Source: Shewanella marina JCM 15074
Lineage (GTDB): Bacteria > Pseudomonadota > Gammaproteobacteria > Enterobacterales > Shewanellaceae
Direction of reading: 5' to 3'
DNA: 64,000 nt
NCBI RefSeq assembly: GCF_000614975.1
Contig: NZ_BALM01000024.1
Location: 1-64,000 of the forward strand
Shown here: positions 19,052 to 30,300 of the stretch, in pieces
Layout: every line of letters begins with the position of its first letter
Position numbering within the stretch: position 1 is the stretch's first letter
The notes under the pieces: model-generated
Seen by the model: only the letters and a program-made list of their open reading frames with translations
Databases searched by the model: none
Told to the model about the DNA's origin: nothing
Position numbers and translations under genes: made by a program

Positions 19052-21486
19052 ATGAAAAGACTCATGTTAGGTATTGCTGTTACGTCAGCACTTGGACTCA
19101 CAGCTTGTGACGGTGAAAGTGTTGACCAAATTACAGAAGGGACATTGCCGTTAGTGCCACAATCACAAATGGTGTATGACCCTGCGGCAGGTCTGTTACC
19201 GTTACCGAATGATCTGCTATTTAATGGTACCAGTGATGGAACACTTAATATCCCCGGTGAAGAAGGTGGTGATTATACTAACCCTGAATATGCGCTAGGC
19301 GCATTAGATGGTTGGTCTACTGTAGCACCAATCAGTTTAACGGTTACATTACCCAATGATACTGAAGGCAATCAGTTATCTATTATGGAATCAAGCGTAT
19401 TACAGCCAGGTGCAGTACGCATGTTTGAAGCGACCGTAGGTGGAGCATTATCGAGTGATTCTGAATGTACTGCTGAAGCGTCTGTTAGTGCTTGTAAAGT
19501 GGGTGAAGAACTGACCTTTGGAGTGGATTTTGTTACTGCAGTTTCTGGTAATAGTATTGTTATCGTGCCGCTGAAGCCCTTAAAAGCTAAACAATCTTAT
19601 ATTTATGTGACAACAGATTTAGTTCAAGACAGTACGGGGCGTGCGATTGCACCTTCAACCAGTTATGCTTTATTGAAATTAGATATCACAACACACCCTT
19701 TAGAAACACCTGATCAACTTTTCTTACAAACCTTAGTTAATAGCTATGAAAAGAAGTTAGCTGAAGCTCATGGCATTGATCCTATGTCAATCTCATCTGC
19801 TAATTTATTTACCACACAAAGTGTTGGTGATGTTTATGAAACCACTAAATTGTTGATGGTTCAACCCGCAACAGAAGCGGGTCCAAATCCTTATGCACCA
19901 AGTTTGGTTACGCCACCAATGCCAACAGGAAAAACGGTTGCAGATGAGCTAAACATACCAGCAGCACACCCTAGTTACGCTGGATATGCTATTGCAGATG
20001 TCTATAGCGCACAATTTAAATTACCTGTCTATAGCCCTTGTTCATCTATTGGATGTTTAGAGGGAGATAGATTACTTCTTAATGATAATTGGTCAGCACA
20101 TTTTGATAGCCCTGTTGCTGTCTTATTAGCGATTGAAGCGGGTACGTTATCAATTGCAAACTTTGCGGCGCAAGCAGAGGCTTATAATATCGATCCTGCC
20201 GCAGCGCAACAAAATCCAGCGCTACTTGCTGGCAAGGCTTGGGTATTAGATGATGGTACAGCAGTAGATAAAACTAAACACTTAACCCAATACAATCCAA
20301 TTCCTAGAATTGTTGGTTATGAGACGGTTGATGCTTTAATTACTATCCCGAATCATATTGATAAGCCTGTGACTGGTTGGCCAACCACTATGGTGATGCA
20401 TGGTCTTGGTGGCGTCAAAGAAACAGCTTTAGCAACAGCCGGTGCCTATGCTGTCGGTGGCGTGGCAACAATTGCTATCGATATGCCTTTACATGGTAAG
20501 CGTTCCTTTGGTGCAAATGCTGAGGGGGTATATGCCGTTTCAGCAACAGACCCAAGTGCGGGGCCTGAATATGCTAATGGTGATCCACTGGTATTTGTAA
20601 ACATTGCGAGTACCCTTGCAGTGCGCGATAACTTCCGCCAAGCGATTTTAGATCATTTAGCTGTAAGAGCTGTAGTCACTGGATTTTCTATGGCATCAGC
20701 TCAAGCAGGCGCACCAGTATTATTTGATGCAACTAAAGTCACCGCTCAAGGGTTAAGCTTAGGTGCAATTGTTGATACCACTTTTTCAACTTATGCCAAT
20801 ACTGGTTTAGTTAATCCGGCAAATGGTGAACCATTGCCAAATCCGTATGGTTTAGTGGGCACGTCATTAGTGGCGCCTGCTGGTGGATTAGCAGGTACTT
20901 TTGCTGGCTCACCTACTTTTGCACCAGTGTTAAAAGCGACTATTTTGGCTACTGAAGATTTCCAAGCATTAGTTAAAGAAGCAAATACGGCTGGTTTCGC
21001 AGAAGGAACACCTGAATATACGGCATTGGTTGATGGCGTTTACGCATCATTCTTAAATAGCTTTGCCTTTGCGGTTCAAACTGCCATTGATTCAGCAGAT
21101 CCTATCAATCATGGCGCTGCACTTGCTGCTACTGCTTTACCAGTACATTTAATTGAAATTGTTGGTGATGGCGGGGCAAGCTTGCCAGATCAAGTGCTAC
21201 CAAATACTGTTGCAGGCTTCCCATTATCGGTACTGAACCATTAATCGCGGCAACAGGACTTGATTGCGTGGCAACCACCACTCCGGGCTCTGGTGCTGTG
21301 CGCTTTACTAAGGGGCATCATAGTTCTATCTTTAGTCCATCAGCCATCTCTGGTGTTACCGATGGTTCTGAGCTAGAAGCGACAGTCGAAATGCAAACTC
21401 AAGTAGCAAGTTTTGCATCTTCAGCTGCAGCAGGCCAAGCGACTATTGTCATCACGGATCCATCAGTGATTAAGCCATGTAGCTAG
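19052..21486 (+). pseudogene. VolA/Pla-1-family surface lipoprotein lipase, broken by a one-base deletion
   Basis: Two frames together give about 811 residues. It starts as a lipoprotein: MKRLMLGIAVTSALGLTAC, with the lipobox cysteine at residue 19 followed by Asp. The body matches VolA (surface-exposed lysophospholipase of Vibrio) and extracellular lipases of the Pla-1/cef type, with PLPNDLLF near the N-terminus, TTMVMHGLGGVKE (oxyanion region) and the nucleophile elbow GLSLG. At base 21230 the frame ends in SVLNH. Adding one G to the GG run restores PLSGTEPLIAATGLDCVATTTPGSG, and the rest follows to the stop at 21486, including the conserved FTKGHHSSIF with the catalytic His. Probably a sequencing error. 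Likely role: breakdown of external lipids. Confidence 0.82.
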
Positions 21487-21506
21487 TTAATTAAGCAATT
21501 GCACTT

Positions 21507-21534
21507 AAAAACCCAGCTTTGGCTGGGTTTTTTT
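21507..21534 (+). terminator. Terminator after the VolA-type lipase
   Basis: Stem AAAACCCAGC / GCTGGGTTTT with a long T run; 20 bases after the repaired stop, which supports 21486 as the true end of the gene. Confidence 0.9.
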
Positions 21535-21635
21535 ATGTTTTTTTAAGGTCATACGCTGTTAGAATGAAGCCATTAAATTTTGGATAAGCTGAAGAAATAG
21601 TATTACGACTATTTCAAAGGAAGTTGGAGTGTATT

Positions 21636-22655
21636 TTGGAATTTTTATACGAGTACGGCTTATTTTTTGCTAAAGCTTTAACGATTGTGGTTGCAATTGT
21701 TGCCGTGTTAGTTGTGGTATTGGCGACTGCTGTTAAGCAAAAATCAGAAAAAGGTGAGTTAAAGCTGACTAACCTGTCTGAAGAACTGGTTGATTTAAAA
21801 CATCATATTAAACAAGAGTTATATACCAAGAAGCAATTTAAAGCTTATGAAAAAGAGCTAAAGGCTGAGCAGAAACAACAAGAAAAAGATGAAGAGGATA
21901 AGCCTAAGTCACGGGTATTTGTAATTGATTTTAAGGGCAGTATTGATGCCCATGAAGTGTCATCATTACGCCGTGAAATTAGCGCGATTATTGCGATTGC
22001 AGACGTTAAAGATGAAGTCATTGTTAATGTCGAGAGTGGCGGTGGCATGGTGCACGGTTATGGCTTAGCATCGAGTCAACTGGATCGTTTACGCCAAGCG
22101 AATATTCCACTAACGATTTGTGTTGATAAAGTCGCTGCAAGTGGTGGCTATATGATGGCATGTGTTGCTAATAAGATTTATGCAGCGCCATTTGCCATTG
22201 TGGGTTCTATCGGTGTTGTGGCACAGTTGCCAAACTTTAATCGCCTATTGAAAAAGCATGAAATTGATTACGAGCAGCATACAGCGGGTAATTTCAAGCG
22301 TACCTTGACCGTGTTTGGCGAGAATACCGATGAAGGTCGTGATAAGTTCCAACAAGAGCTAGAAGAGACTCATGTATTATTTAAGAACTTTATCCACCAA
22401 TATCGTCCAGATCTCGATTTAGATACTGTTGCGACAGGTGAACATTGGTATGGTCAACAAGCAATTGAGCTTGGTTTAATTGATGCGATTTCTACATCTG
22501 ATGATGTGATTATGAAACTCGCTGAAACGCACACCGTTATTAAGGTGAGCTACCAAATTAAGAAAAAACTCGCAGATAAATTTGCCCACGGCGCATCATT
22601 ATCTGTTGGTGCTATCTTTAATAAATTAGCTGAGAAAAACCAACCGCTTAACTAA
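21636..22655 (+). CDS. sohB: SohB-type inner-membrane serine protease
   Basis: 339 residues from the TTG at 21636, which gives MEFLYEYGLFFAKALT, the family N-terminus, with GGAG eight bases upstream; an in-frame TTG at 21624 is less likely. One membrane helix lies at about residues 8-30, then a charged helix, then a peptidase S49 domain. The catalytic Ser is in KVAASGGYMMACVA, and the general-base Lys region is HTAGNFKRTLT. SESGGGMVHGYGL-like and GEHWYGQQAIELGLID motifs match E. coli SohB. It is anchored in the inner membrane. Single gene with its own terminator. Confidence 0.93.
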   Translation: MEFLYEYGLFFAKALTIVVAIVAVLVVVLATAVKQKSEKGELKLTNLSEELVDLKHHIKQELYTKKQFKAYEKELKAEQKQQEKDEEDKPKSRVFVIDFKGSIDAHEVSSLRREISAIIAIADVKDEVIVNVESGGGMVHGYGLASSQLDRLRQANIPLTICVDKVAASGGYMMACVANKIYAAPFAIVGSIGVVAQLPNFNRLLKKHEIDYEQHTAGNFKRTLTVFGENTDEGRDKFQQELEETHVLFKNFIHQYRPDLDLDTVATGEHWYGQQAIELGLIDAISTSDDVIMKLAETHTVIKVSYQIKKKLADKFAHGASLSVGAIFNKLAEKNQPLN

Positions 22656-22690
22656 TTTTTTCGTTATTTTCAAAGATTGCATTTTGCAGT

Positions 22691-22722
22691 AATACCGTTC
22701 ACTTAAGGTGAGCGGTATTTTT
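22691..22722 (+). terminator. sohB terminator
   Basis: Stem AATACCG...CGGTATT with extended TCAC/GTGA pairing and a T-rich tail, 36 bases after sohB. Confidence 0.8.
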
Positions 22723-22768
22723 ATTTTGGGTATATCGATGAGGATTATGTTTTGCTGTTTCTACTTTC

Positions 22769-23217
22769 GATCCCCCAACTCTCTTTAGCAACGATGCCGG
22801 TACAGTTCGCTATATCGGCTGTTGGTCATCGCATGGCATCAAGCATCGAGGTTAAACCGCTATAGGTTTTACCTTTTAATTTTACGTGTAACAAGCCGTG
22901 CTTGAATCGTTTCAGGTCATTCAGACCAGAGCTTTTTCGCTCTTTGATTGCTAGCAATAGCAGCAATTTACCTTACACCATCGCGATGGTGTAACTTCAT
23001 ATTGGACGTTCTTTGTTTAGTGGAATAAGCCAATATCTTTCAGAATCATTTGCCTAGTTTCTATCAATTGCTCTGCAAGTATCATTTCATTGACGTTATC
23101 GTCATCAAAAGTACTCCCTGTAATTAAGTGACTACTTTATTTTATCTGGCAAACCATGCTTACTTGTAGATATTGAGTTTTTTGATGTGAAAATGCTTCA
23201 CTATTCGTTGGGGGATC
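22769..23217. mobile_element. 449-bp relic with 11-bp terminal inverted repeats (decayed insertion element or miniature derivative)
   Basis: GATCCCCCAAC at 22769-22779 and its exact complement GTTGGGGGATC at 23207-23217 bound the relic. No intact gene lies inside or in the surrounding gene-free stretch 22723-23483. On the minus strand there are short protein-like runs broken by stops: one of about 45 codons ending near 22835 (LLLLAIKERKSSG...TSMLDAMR) and one of about 31 codons (STFDDDNVNEMILAEQL...DIGLFH). These could be pieces of a transposase or another lost gene. The family is not recognised. Target-site duplications are not obvious. I infer a decayed element from the paired ends and broken frames. 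Confidence 0.45.
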
Positions 23218-23356
23218 TTGGGGTTGGCAAGCAACATCATTGACACCTAAGAGCGTTAGTACACTCCAATGAGGTAAATTAGAACTGGTTAGCTAAAGTA
23301 ATATTATTCAGCTTCAAATCGCTGATGATATTAAGAGTTTGATAAATTTTCATAAA

Positions 23357-23387
23357 AAAAATCCGAGTGTTAAAAACACTCGGATTT
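23357..23387 (-). terminator. Terminator of the DUF885 peptidase gene
   Basis: Long perfect stem AAAATCCGAGTGTT / AACACTCGGATTTT, with a T run on the minus strand. It is about 97 bases past the stop at 23484. The A-run before it also makes it usable from the plus side only weakly. Confidence 0.85.
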
Positions 23388-23483
23388 TGCCATCTTATAA
23401 AGATTGCTCAACCGAACAATACACAGTTAAATAGTGGCATTACCTAAGGTTCCTTTTGGTAATGCGGTATTTATATTATGGCG

Positions 23484-25300
23484 TTATTGTTTTTCGTTGA
23501 TATATTGATTAACTAATTGTTCTAATACATCAAGTGGTACAGCTCCATTTTTAAGAACCACATCATGAAAATCAGCAAGATTGAATTTATCGCCTAATGC
23601 TTGTTTAGCTTGCTCACGCAGCGCCAGTATTTTCATCATACCGACTTTATATGAGGTGGCTTGCCCCGGCATAACAATGTAGCGTTCAATTTCAGAGACG
23701 ACATCTGAATGTGCCATGCCAGTATTGAGTTCCATATATTCAATGGCTTGCTCACGGGTCCAACGCTTTTGATGAATTCCCGTATCAACCACTAATCTTA
23801 CGGCTCTAAATAACTCGGCTTGTAAGCGACCTAGATTATCAAGCGGCTGACTTTGAAAACCTAATTCCCAAGCCAGTTGCTCAGTGTAAAGCGCCCATCC
23901 TTCGGTATAAGCAGTAAAGGGGGACATACGTCTAAATAGAGGTAAGCCTTCTAATTCCATCGAAATCGCAATTTGAAAGTGATGGCCGGGTATGCTTCAT
24001 GGTAAGCAAGTGTGCGCATGCTGTATTTAGGCGTCGCTTTGATATCGTATAAATTGGCAAAAAAACGACCGGGTCTTGAACCATCAATTGCAGGTTGCTG
24101 GTAATAAGCCCCTGGTGAGGTTTTTTCTTTAAATTCTGGGATACGGACAACTTCCATGCCCGCTTCAGGACGTACTCTAAAGGCATGATCGAGACCAGCA
24201 CCTATTTCATCGAGAATGGTTTGGTAATCCGCTAGTATTTGCGCGCGGCCAGCATCAGTATCTGGATAATATTGACTTGGGTCAGCTTTGAGTTGCTCCA
24301 TAGCAGCATTAAATCCTTGTGAGGTGTCGTAACCTTCAAGTGCAAGAATTGCCAGCATTTCTGCTTGGATACGTTCGATTTCAGATAATCCAAGTTGATG
24401 AATTTCATCAGCAGTCATATCTGTTGTAGTAAAAAATGCTAACGAGCTAGCATAGACTTTGTCGCCATCAGGCATGTGCCACATGCCATCATTGTTACCC
24501 GCTAACGGTCTTATTTGAATAAAATAATCAATGAGCTGTTGATATGCGGGATAAACGCTTTGACTAATTGCCGTTTCAGCTTGCTGTAGAATTTGTTGTT
24601 TTTCATCCGCAGGAAACGATTCAATATCAGTGAGTTTTTGTTCCAATGAACTATAAAGAATATTTTCAGCTATCGGCGTTTCTATAAATTTTTGCATTTC
24701 ATCAATCACACGATCAATCACAAAGGCGGGCGGAATAATCTGTTGTTGCTGCCTTATTTTTAATCCTGCGATTGTTTGTTGGAATTGTAAGTTAACAGCT
24801 TCTAAACGGGCAATATAATGCATCGCATCTCGCGTGGAATTCACTTGATGCTGGGCTTGCATAAAGCTTGGATAATTATTTTGAATACCGAATAATTGGT
24901 TTACCGGATAGTTGTGATAGCGGTACTGCTCATTTTCAACCAAGAAATCGAGTAGATATAATGCTATCTGTTTTGACATCAGTTCATTTTTATCAAGATC
25001 TTGATCTTGGTATTGCAAAATACCTTGGCGAACTTGTTTTAATTGTGCAAAGAGTTCGTCACCTTTTTCAGGGCTATTATCATCAAGTAGGGCATTATGT
25101 TTAGTTATCCCTACTGACTCTAAAAAACCAAGTGAAGTTAACGTTTCAGGGCTATCTAATGCCATTTTTAACGTTTCTCTGTCTAAATAAACTCTTAAAT
25201 TGATTGGTTTATCAGTAAACCATTGGTGAGTTGCAAATATCGCGACGGCAAATATTGAAATTAATAATATTGCGCCTAACCATTTAAAAAAGCGTTTCAT
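23484..25300 (-). pseudogene. DUF885-family membrane-anchored metallopeptidase, broken by a one-base deletion
   Basis: Two frames together give about 605 residues. Residues 1-25 form a membrane anchor or uncleaved signal (MKRFFKWLGAILLISIFAVAIFA). The body fits DUF885 zinc carboxypeptidase-like proteins. At base 23986 the first frame shifts within HEAYP; adding one base to the C run restores [34 protein letters not shown] is the family zinc-binding motif, so the lesion falls exactly in the active site. The downstream frame keeps [18 protein letters not shown], also conserved. Probably a sequencing error. Likely periplasmic peptide hydrolysis; the substrate is unknown. Single gene followed by a strong terminator. 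Confidence 0.82.
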
Positions 25301-25409
25301 CAGTTATATCCATATTCTTTTACTGTTATGGTTAACTTAACAAAATGATGTAAATAATTTGGGTTGTAAGTGTAATCAAATGTAACTGCTTGCGGCGGAG
25401 CTTCTAAAT

Positions 25410-26180
25410 ATGGATTATTTAACACTGAATAAAGAGGCGTGGAATAAACGCGCCGCTTTGCATGTTTCATCAACATTTTATGATGTAAATGGTTTTTTAT
25501 CGGGTAAAACAAGCTTAAACAAAATTGAGCTCAATGCACTTAATGATGTACAAGGTAAGCGCTTATTGCACCTGCAATGCCATTTTGGTTTGGACACGTT
25601 ATCTTGGGCGCGTTTAGGGGCTGAGGTGACAGGGGTTGATCTTTCTGAAACTGCTATTGAACATGCAAATAGTTTGGCTAAACAAAGTGAATTAGCCGCC
25701 ACATTTATCTGTCGTGACGTGATTGAGTTTGGCCGTACTGTGAATGCTGAATATGACATTGTGTTTACTTCATACGGCGTATTATGTTGGATGCCTGATA
25801 TTAATTTATGGGCGCAAACCGTTGCCAATAGTCTAAAAGAGGGCGGCACTTTTTATCTGTGTGAATTTCATCCCTATTTTGATTTACTATCAGGATTTTC
25901 ATATTTCCATCAAGCTGACGGTGATGTTATTAAAGAGGGCACTTATACTGAAAACTGTGATGGTGAGTTAACTGAACTGATCACTTGGTCTCATCCCATC
26001 AGTGATGTTGTCAACGCATTGATAAAAGTTGGAATTCAAATCACTGAGTTGAATGAGTACCCTTATAGTCCTTATAACTGTTTTGATGGGCTAGAGCTGG
26101 GAGATGATGGCTTCTATTACGTTGCAGACAGTAAACAAGAGATACCTCTGCTATTTGAGATTAAAGGGGTGAAATGCTGA
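25410..26180 (+). CDS. Class I SAM-dependent methyltransferase
   Basis: 256 residues. The S-adenosylmethionine-binding motif I is degenerate but placed correctly: GKRLLHLQCHFGLDTLSWARLGAEVTGVDLSETAIEHA (residues about 49-86). Motif II-like DIVFTSYGVLCWMPDINLWAQTVANSLKEGGTFYLCEFHP follows. The substrate is unknown; relatives are annotated only as methyltransferases. The ATG at 25410 has GGAG upstream. It is divergent from the DUF885 gene and 83 bases before the U32 peptidase gene. Confidence 0.88.
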   Translation: MDYLTLNKEAWNKRAALHVSSTFYDVNGFLSGKTSLNKIELNALNDVQGKRLLHLQCHFGLDTLSWARLGAEVTGVDLSETAIEHANSLAKQSELAATFICRDVIEFGRTVNAEYDIVFTSYGVLCWMPDINLWAQTVANSLKEGGTFYLCEFHPYFDLLSGFSYFHQADGDVIKEGTYTENCDGELTELITWSHPISDVVNALIKVGIQITELNEYPYSPYNCFDGLELGDDGFYYVADSKQEIPLLFEIKGVKC

Positions 26181-26263
26181 ATACTGCTGATTAGGTACTC
26201 AATTAGACAATTAAAGATTAGCGCAGTAAACTACGCGCCCCTTGTTGTAAGAGATAGATCCTG

Positions 26264-28518
26264 ATGGCTACAGATACCCCGCACACATTTGAATTGCTTG
26301 CCCCGGGTGGCGATATAGATTCCATTAAAGCAGCAATTGTAGCGGGCGCTGATGCAATTTATTGTGGATTGGATAACTTTAATGCGCGTAATCGTGCGGC
26401 CAATATCTCATTTGATCTGCTTGAAGAGTTACTCGTCATTGCCCATGCCCATCAATGCAAACTTTTTCTGACGCTTAATATCGTTATTTTAGAAAAAGAG
26501 ATGCCAGCCTTGCTGCGTTTATTGAATCGATTGGCGAATACCACAATTGATGGTGTGATCGTACAAGATTTAGGGCTGTTTGATATTTTAGCCAAACATT
26601 ATCCAAGTCTTGATGTACATGCCTCGACTCAGGTTAATACGCACAATGAAGGTCAAATTAAGTTCCTGCATAAGCTTAATGCATCAAGAGTCAATTTATC
26701 GCGCGAACTTGAGTTAACTGAGATTGATCATTTAACGCAAATTGCTCATCAGCATCATATGCAAATTGAAGTGTTTGTACATGGTTCATATTGCATTGGT
26801 TTTTCTGGCTTATGTTATTTTAGTTCGGTGAAGAAAGGGGCGTCAGGTAATCGTGGTCGTTGTAGTCAGCCTTGCCGCGATCAATATCAGACGACTCGTG
26901 TAGGTAAGCAGTATCCATTCAATTTAAAAGATAATTCCGCATATCATGATTTTGATGCGCTAGCTAAAATTGGCGTTGATTCATTAAAAATCGAAGGCCG
27001 AATTAAGAAATCTCATTATGTTTATACCACTGTAGATAGCTGGCGTAAGCAGATCGACACTTATCAGCAAACCAATACATTACTGACCGATACCACCGCG
27101 CTTTATACGGTTTACAATCGTGATTTTTCTAATGCATTTTTACGTGGCACCATTGGTGCGGATATGTTTATTGATAATCCGCGAGATAACAGTGCAGATC
27201 ACTTTGCGGCACTCGCCAAAGCAGGGGATGAAGCGCAAATTAAAGCGATTAAAACCCGCTTATATGACACTAAAACAGAGATTATTGAAACGCTTAATCA
27301 GAAAATCAGCCAATTAGGCGTTAATGCTAATCCGATTACCATTAAAGTGATTGCGCAAGTATCGCAGCCATTACTTATCCAAATTAGCGGTGCAGATGTT
27401 GATATTTCAGTGAGCTCACGTAGTGAACTTAAACGCGCCGATAAACATGGTTTGTCGCAACAAGAAATTAGCCAACGTCTCAATACGATTGCCGATCATC
27501 AATATCCTATTGCTGAGACTTGTTTCCAAGATTTTGATCCGCAGTTATTTTTGCCATTTAAAGAACTGATTGCTTTACGTGATGAATTAGCATTCTTATT
27601 GCGTGGTGCTAAACCGCATATGCCAGCGGTTGATAAAATTCCGTTACTTGAGCGTGCTCAGCAAACGCAGGCTCCACGTCTATCAGTATTGATTAATGAT
27701 GAGCGTGATATTGGTCTGTATATGCCGTCAGATGCTGAGTTGTTCTATCAATTACCTGAATCTATTGCCCATAACTTTGATAAGTTAGTGGCTCTGTTTA
27801 ATCAACACACCGCATTATTGCCTTGGTTTCCGGCGGTATTAATTGGTGATAACTATCAAGCTGCTGTTGAATTACTGAAGACAATATCGGCAAGACTGCT
27901 TGTGACCAATAATAGTGGAGTTGGCTTCGCTGCGGCGCAGCTTGGCTTACAATGCTCGCAGGCCCATTATTGAATACAACTAACTCATATAGCATACAAG
28001 CGCTTAAACAGGAGTTTAATTGTACTGGTGCCTTTATCTCCAATGAACTTAATCGTGCTGAAATGCGCCATCTAGTTAAGCCTGATGATTTTGAATTATG
28101 TTATAGCATTTATCACCCTAATTTATTGCTAGAGAGTCGCCAGTGTTTGTTCTTACAGACGCGTGGTTGCCGTAAAACGCAAATTGATGACAAGTGCTTA
28201 GACCGTTGTCAGAAATCGACTGAAGTGCTGAGTTTAGACAGTGATGCTTTTATCATTGATAAACAACGTGGTAGCCATAACAATTTATATGCACAGCAGC
28301 ATTTTATGAACACAGAGAGTGTCACTCAGATGCCACAGTTCTTTGGCCGTTACCTCATCGATATGCGAGTGATTAACACCCATACTCACATTGAAGTCAG
28401 TCCGCTTGAATTAGTGACACTTTTTAAGCGGTTTATTGCCGGAGATATTGAGGCGGGGCAGCAATTGCAGTCGGTCGTGACTCAAACAAGTTGTCAGCAA
28501 TATCATAAAGGTTTATAG
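26264..28518 (+). pseudogene. U32-family peptidase/hydroxylation factor-like protein, broken by a one-base deletion
   Basis: Two frames together give about 751 residues. The first starts FELLAPGGDIDSIKAAIVAGADAIYCGLDNFNARNRA and has VHASTQVNTHN, EVFVHGSYCIGFSGLCYFSS and GNRGRCSQPCRDQY, the signature of family U32 with its cysteine cluster. At base 27954 one G is missing from TGG; adding it gives LGLQWLAGPLLNTTNSYSIQAL and the frame runs to 28518. The C-terminal part has further cysteines (GCRKTQIDDKCLDRC). Relatives such as RlhA act in tRNA or rRNA hydroxylation rather than proteolysis, so the peptidase name may mislead. It is not the same subfamily as E. coli RlhA along its length. The lesion is probably a sequencing error. 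Confidence 0.83.
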
Positions 28519-28520
28519 CA

Positions 28521-28546
28521 AAAAGGCTGCAATTGCAGCCTTTTTT
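28521..28546. terminator. Bidirectional terminator between the U32 and M14 genes
   Basis: Fully palindromic stem AAAAGGCTGCAA / TTGCAGCCTTTT followed by T; lies between convergent genes. Confidence 0.88.
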
Positions 28547-28569
28547 GTATGTTTTGTATATAACAGAGA

Positions 28570-29496
28570 TTATGCTTTTAATTGGCTTAATACATAATCT
28601 AAACCAGCTGTAATGGCAGCAACTTGCGCATCATTACAATTTTGGTCAGTGACTAATGGGCTATCTGGATAGACTTCGGTGGTGGTGCAATATACCGCAT
28701 CACTTAAGCCGGCGCAGAGTCCGAGCTTTTTGGTTGGATAGTTAATCACACCATGTTGCTCAAGTGGTGCGCCAATAATATTGCCATCTTTATCAGCAGG
28801 CGCAATATGCGTTACTTTTGACACATTGGCAATCATCGCCTGTTGGAACTCTGGCTGTGGCTTATCACTGTCACCCACCAAATAAAATCCATCAGGGATC
28901 TCGCCTGGCTCATACTCTTTACCATCACGTGCCGCAAGTGCAGGACGGAATTCAGTTTCGTCAGAGTCGGTGGTTTCATGCAGATCAATATGCACATAAA
29001 TGTCAGTATTAAGGCTTGTAACCAGTGCCATTACTTGAGCTGCTTCTTCAGCAGGGCTATTACTGACAAATGAACGGTTAGGGTCAATCGCACTTGGATT
29101 CCAGCGATTGATGGTTTCATAACCCCAAGGGCTAATGCAAGGCGCAACAATAAAATTAAATTGCTGGCTATATTGCTCCACTTGAGTGTCTAGAAATTGG
29201 ATTGCACCTTGTACACCACTGGTTTCATAACCATGCACACCACCAGTAATTAATACTGTTGGCTTGTTGTTATCCCAATTTAAGCTTTTAAAAGCAAATA
29301 ATGGGTAGCGTATTGGATCGATCGGCAGTGAGCCATATGCGATCTTTTCAAAACGGCCATCCAATTGGGTAAATTTATTGAGTACTTCATCTTGATAGCT
29401 GCGTTTGATTGAACGGGTCGCTAGCCAAGTTGCTTTTTCGACATCATCCCAAGCTTGTCCCTGCGTACCTATGCTGTAAAAATTAACCTGAGTCAT
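28570..29496 (-). CDS. M14-family zinc carboxypeptidase-like protein
   Basis: 308 residues. The metal-binding motif is in ITGGVHGYETSG (His and Glu), with the third ligand in YVHIDLHETTDSDE. SPWGYETINRWNPSAIDPNRSF is the substrate-binding loop of M14 proteins. There is no signal peptide, so it is probably cytoplasmic. Related proteins are annotated as M14 metallocarboxypeptidases or succinylglutamate desuccinylase-like; the true substrate is unknown. The start has AAGGAACATT upstream. Monocistronic. Confidence 0.85.
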   Translation of the reverse strand: MTQVNFYSIGTQGQAWDDVEKATWLATRSIKRSYQDEVLNKFTQLDGRFEKIAYGSLPIDPIRYPLFAFKSLNWDNNKPTVLITGGVHGYETSGVQGAIQFLDTQVEQYSQQFNFIVAPCISPWGYETINRWNPSAIDPNRSFVSNSPAEEAAQVMALVTSLNTDIYVHIDLHETTDSDETEFRPALAARDGKEYEPGEIPDGFYLVGDSDKPQPEFQQAMIANVSKVTHIAPADKDGNIIGAPLEQHGVINYPTKKLGLCAGLSDAVYCTTTEVYPDSPLVTDQNCNDAQVAAITAGLDYVLSQLKA

Positions 29497-29829
29497 AATG
29501 TTCCTTTATTTTTATAGATTACCTATCAGTATATTCCGAGTTGTAATATTTTCACATCCTTGAAATTCGATTGCATCAGTGAATTTTTTAGTCGTAGAAG
29601 TTGGCTGAGCAATATTTAGAGGCTTTATTTCCTTATTTTATGGCTTAATTTGTGTGCATTGTTATCGTTAATTTGTACTAATCTTGCAGATTATGCGTCA
29701 ACATAATTGCTGTAATATGACACTAAATAGTAATTAGTTAGACAATATTCACTACAAAATATTATTATAAAATAATGATTTACATCATATTGGGTAGTAG
29801 GTTCAATTCGATTCAGCTAAGGAGTTATT
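29497..29829. other. Intergenic region between divergent genes
   Basis: 333 bases, AT-rich, between the divergent M14 and STAS/SEC14 genes. It must hold both promoters. I see no clear operator, repeat or small ORF. Confidence 0.6.
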
Positions 29830-30210
29830 ATGTCGATTAAACATCATGGATTATCAATTGGTATTAATTGTATTGAGCTGCAAAATTTTATTTCAATCAA
29901 AGCTGTTGGGACATTGACCCATGCAGATTATGAAGTGATTACGCCATTTATTGAGTCAGCGTTAGCAACAATTAATACCCCCAAAGTCAAAGTGTTATTT
30001 GATGCAACTGATTTAAAAGGATGGGAACTACGAGCAGCTTGGGATGACTTTAAGTTAGGTATGCAACATGGACATGAGTTTAGTCGTATTGCTGTTTACG
30101 GTGATAAGTCATGGCTTGAAGCCGCAGCTAAAATAGGGAACTGGTTCACTTCGGGTGAAATGGCTTATTTTGATGATTATGAAGATGCGATTGATTGGCT
30201 AAAAGACTAA
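29830..30210 (+). CDS. STAS/SEC14-like (SpoIIAA-like) domain protein
   Basis: 126 residues forming a single SpoIIAA-like domain. GTLTHADYEVITPFIESAL, KVLFDATDLKGWELRAAWDDFKLGMQHGHEFSRIAVYGDKSWLEAAAKIGNWFTSGEMAYFDDYEDAIDWL is the recognisable signature of this family. Its function is poorly known; members may bind lipids or act in regulation. Strong ribosome site AAGGAG eight bases before the ATG. Single gene. Confidence 0.85.
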   Translation: MSIKHHGLSIGINCIELQNFISIKAVGTLTHADYEVITPFIESALATINTPKVKVLFDATDLKGWELRAAWDDFKLGMQHGHEFSRIAVYGDKSWLEAAAKIGNWFTSGEMAYFDDYEDAIDWLKD

Positions 30211-30300
30211 TTTTTAATTGTTCTAAGCTAACGGCGCAGTGTTATTTTGCGCCGTTATTTCTTTTATTATTTTATTCGCAGCATTGATCTATTACTGAGT

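Noticed and set aside
25300..25512. Minus-strand frame between the DUF885 and methyltransferase genes
   Set aside because: It overlaps the methyltransferase start in antisense and has no family pattern.
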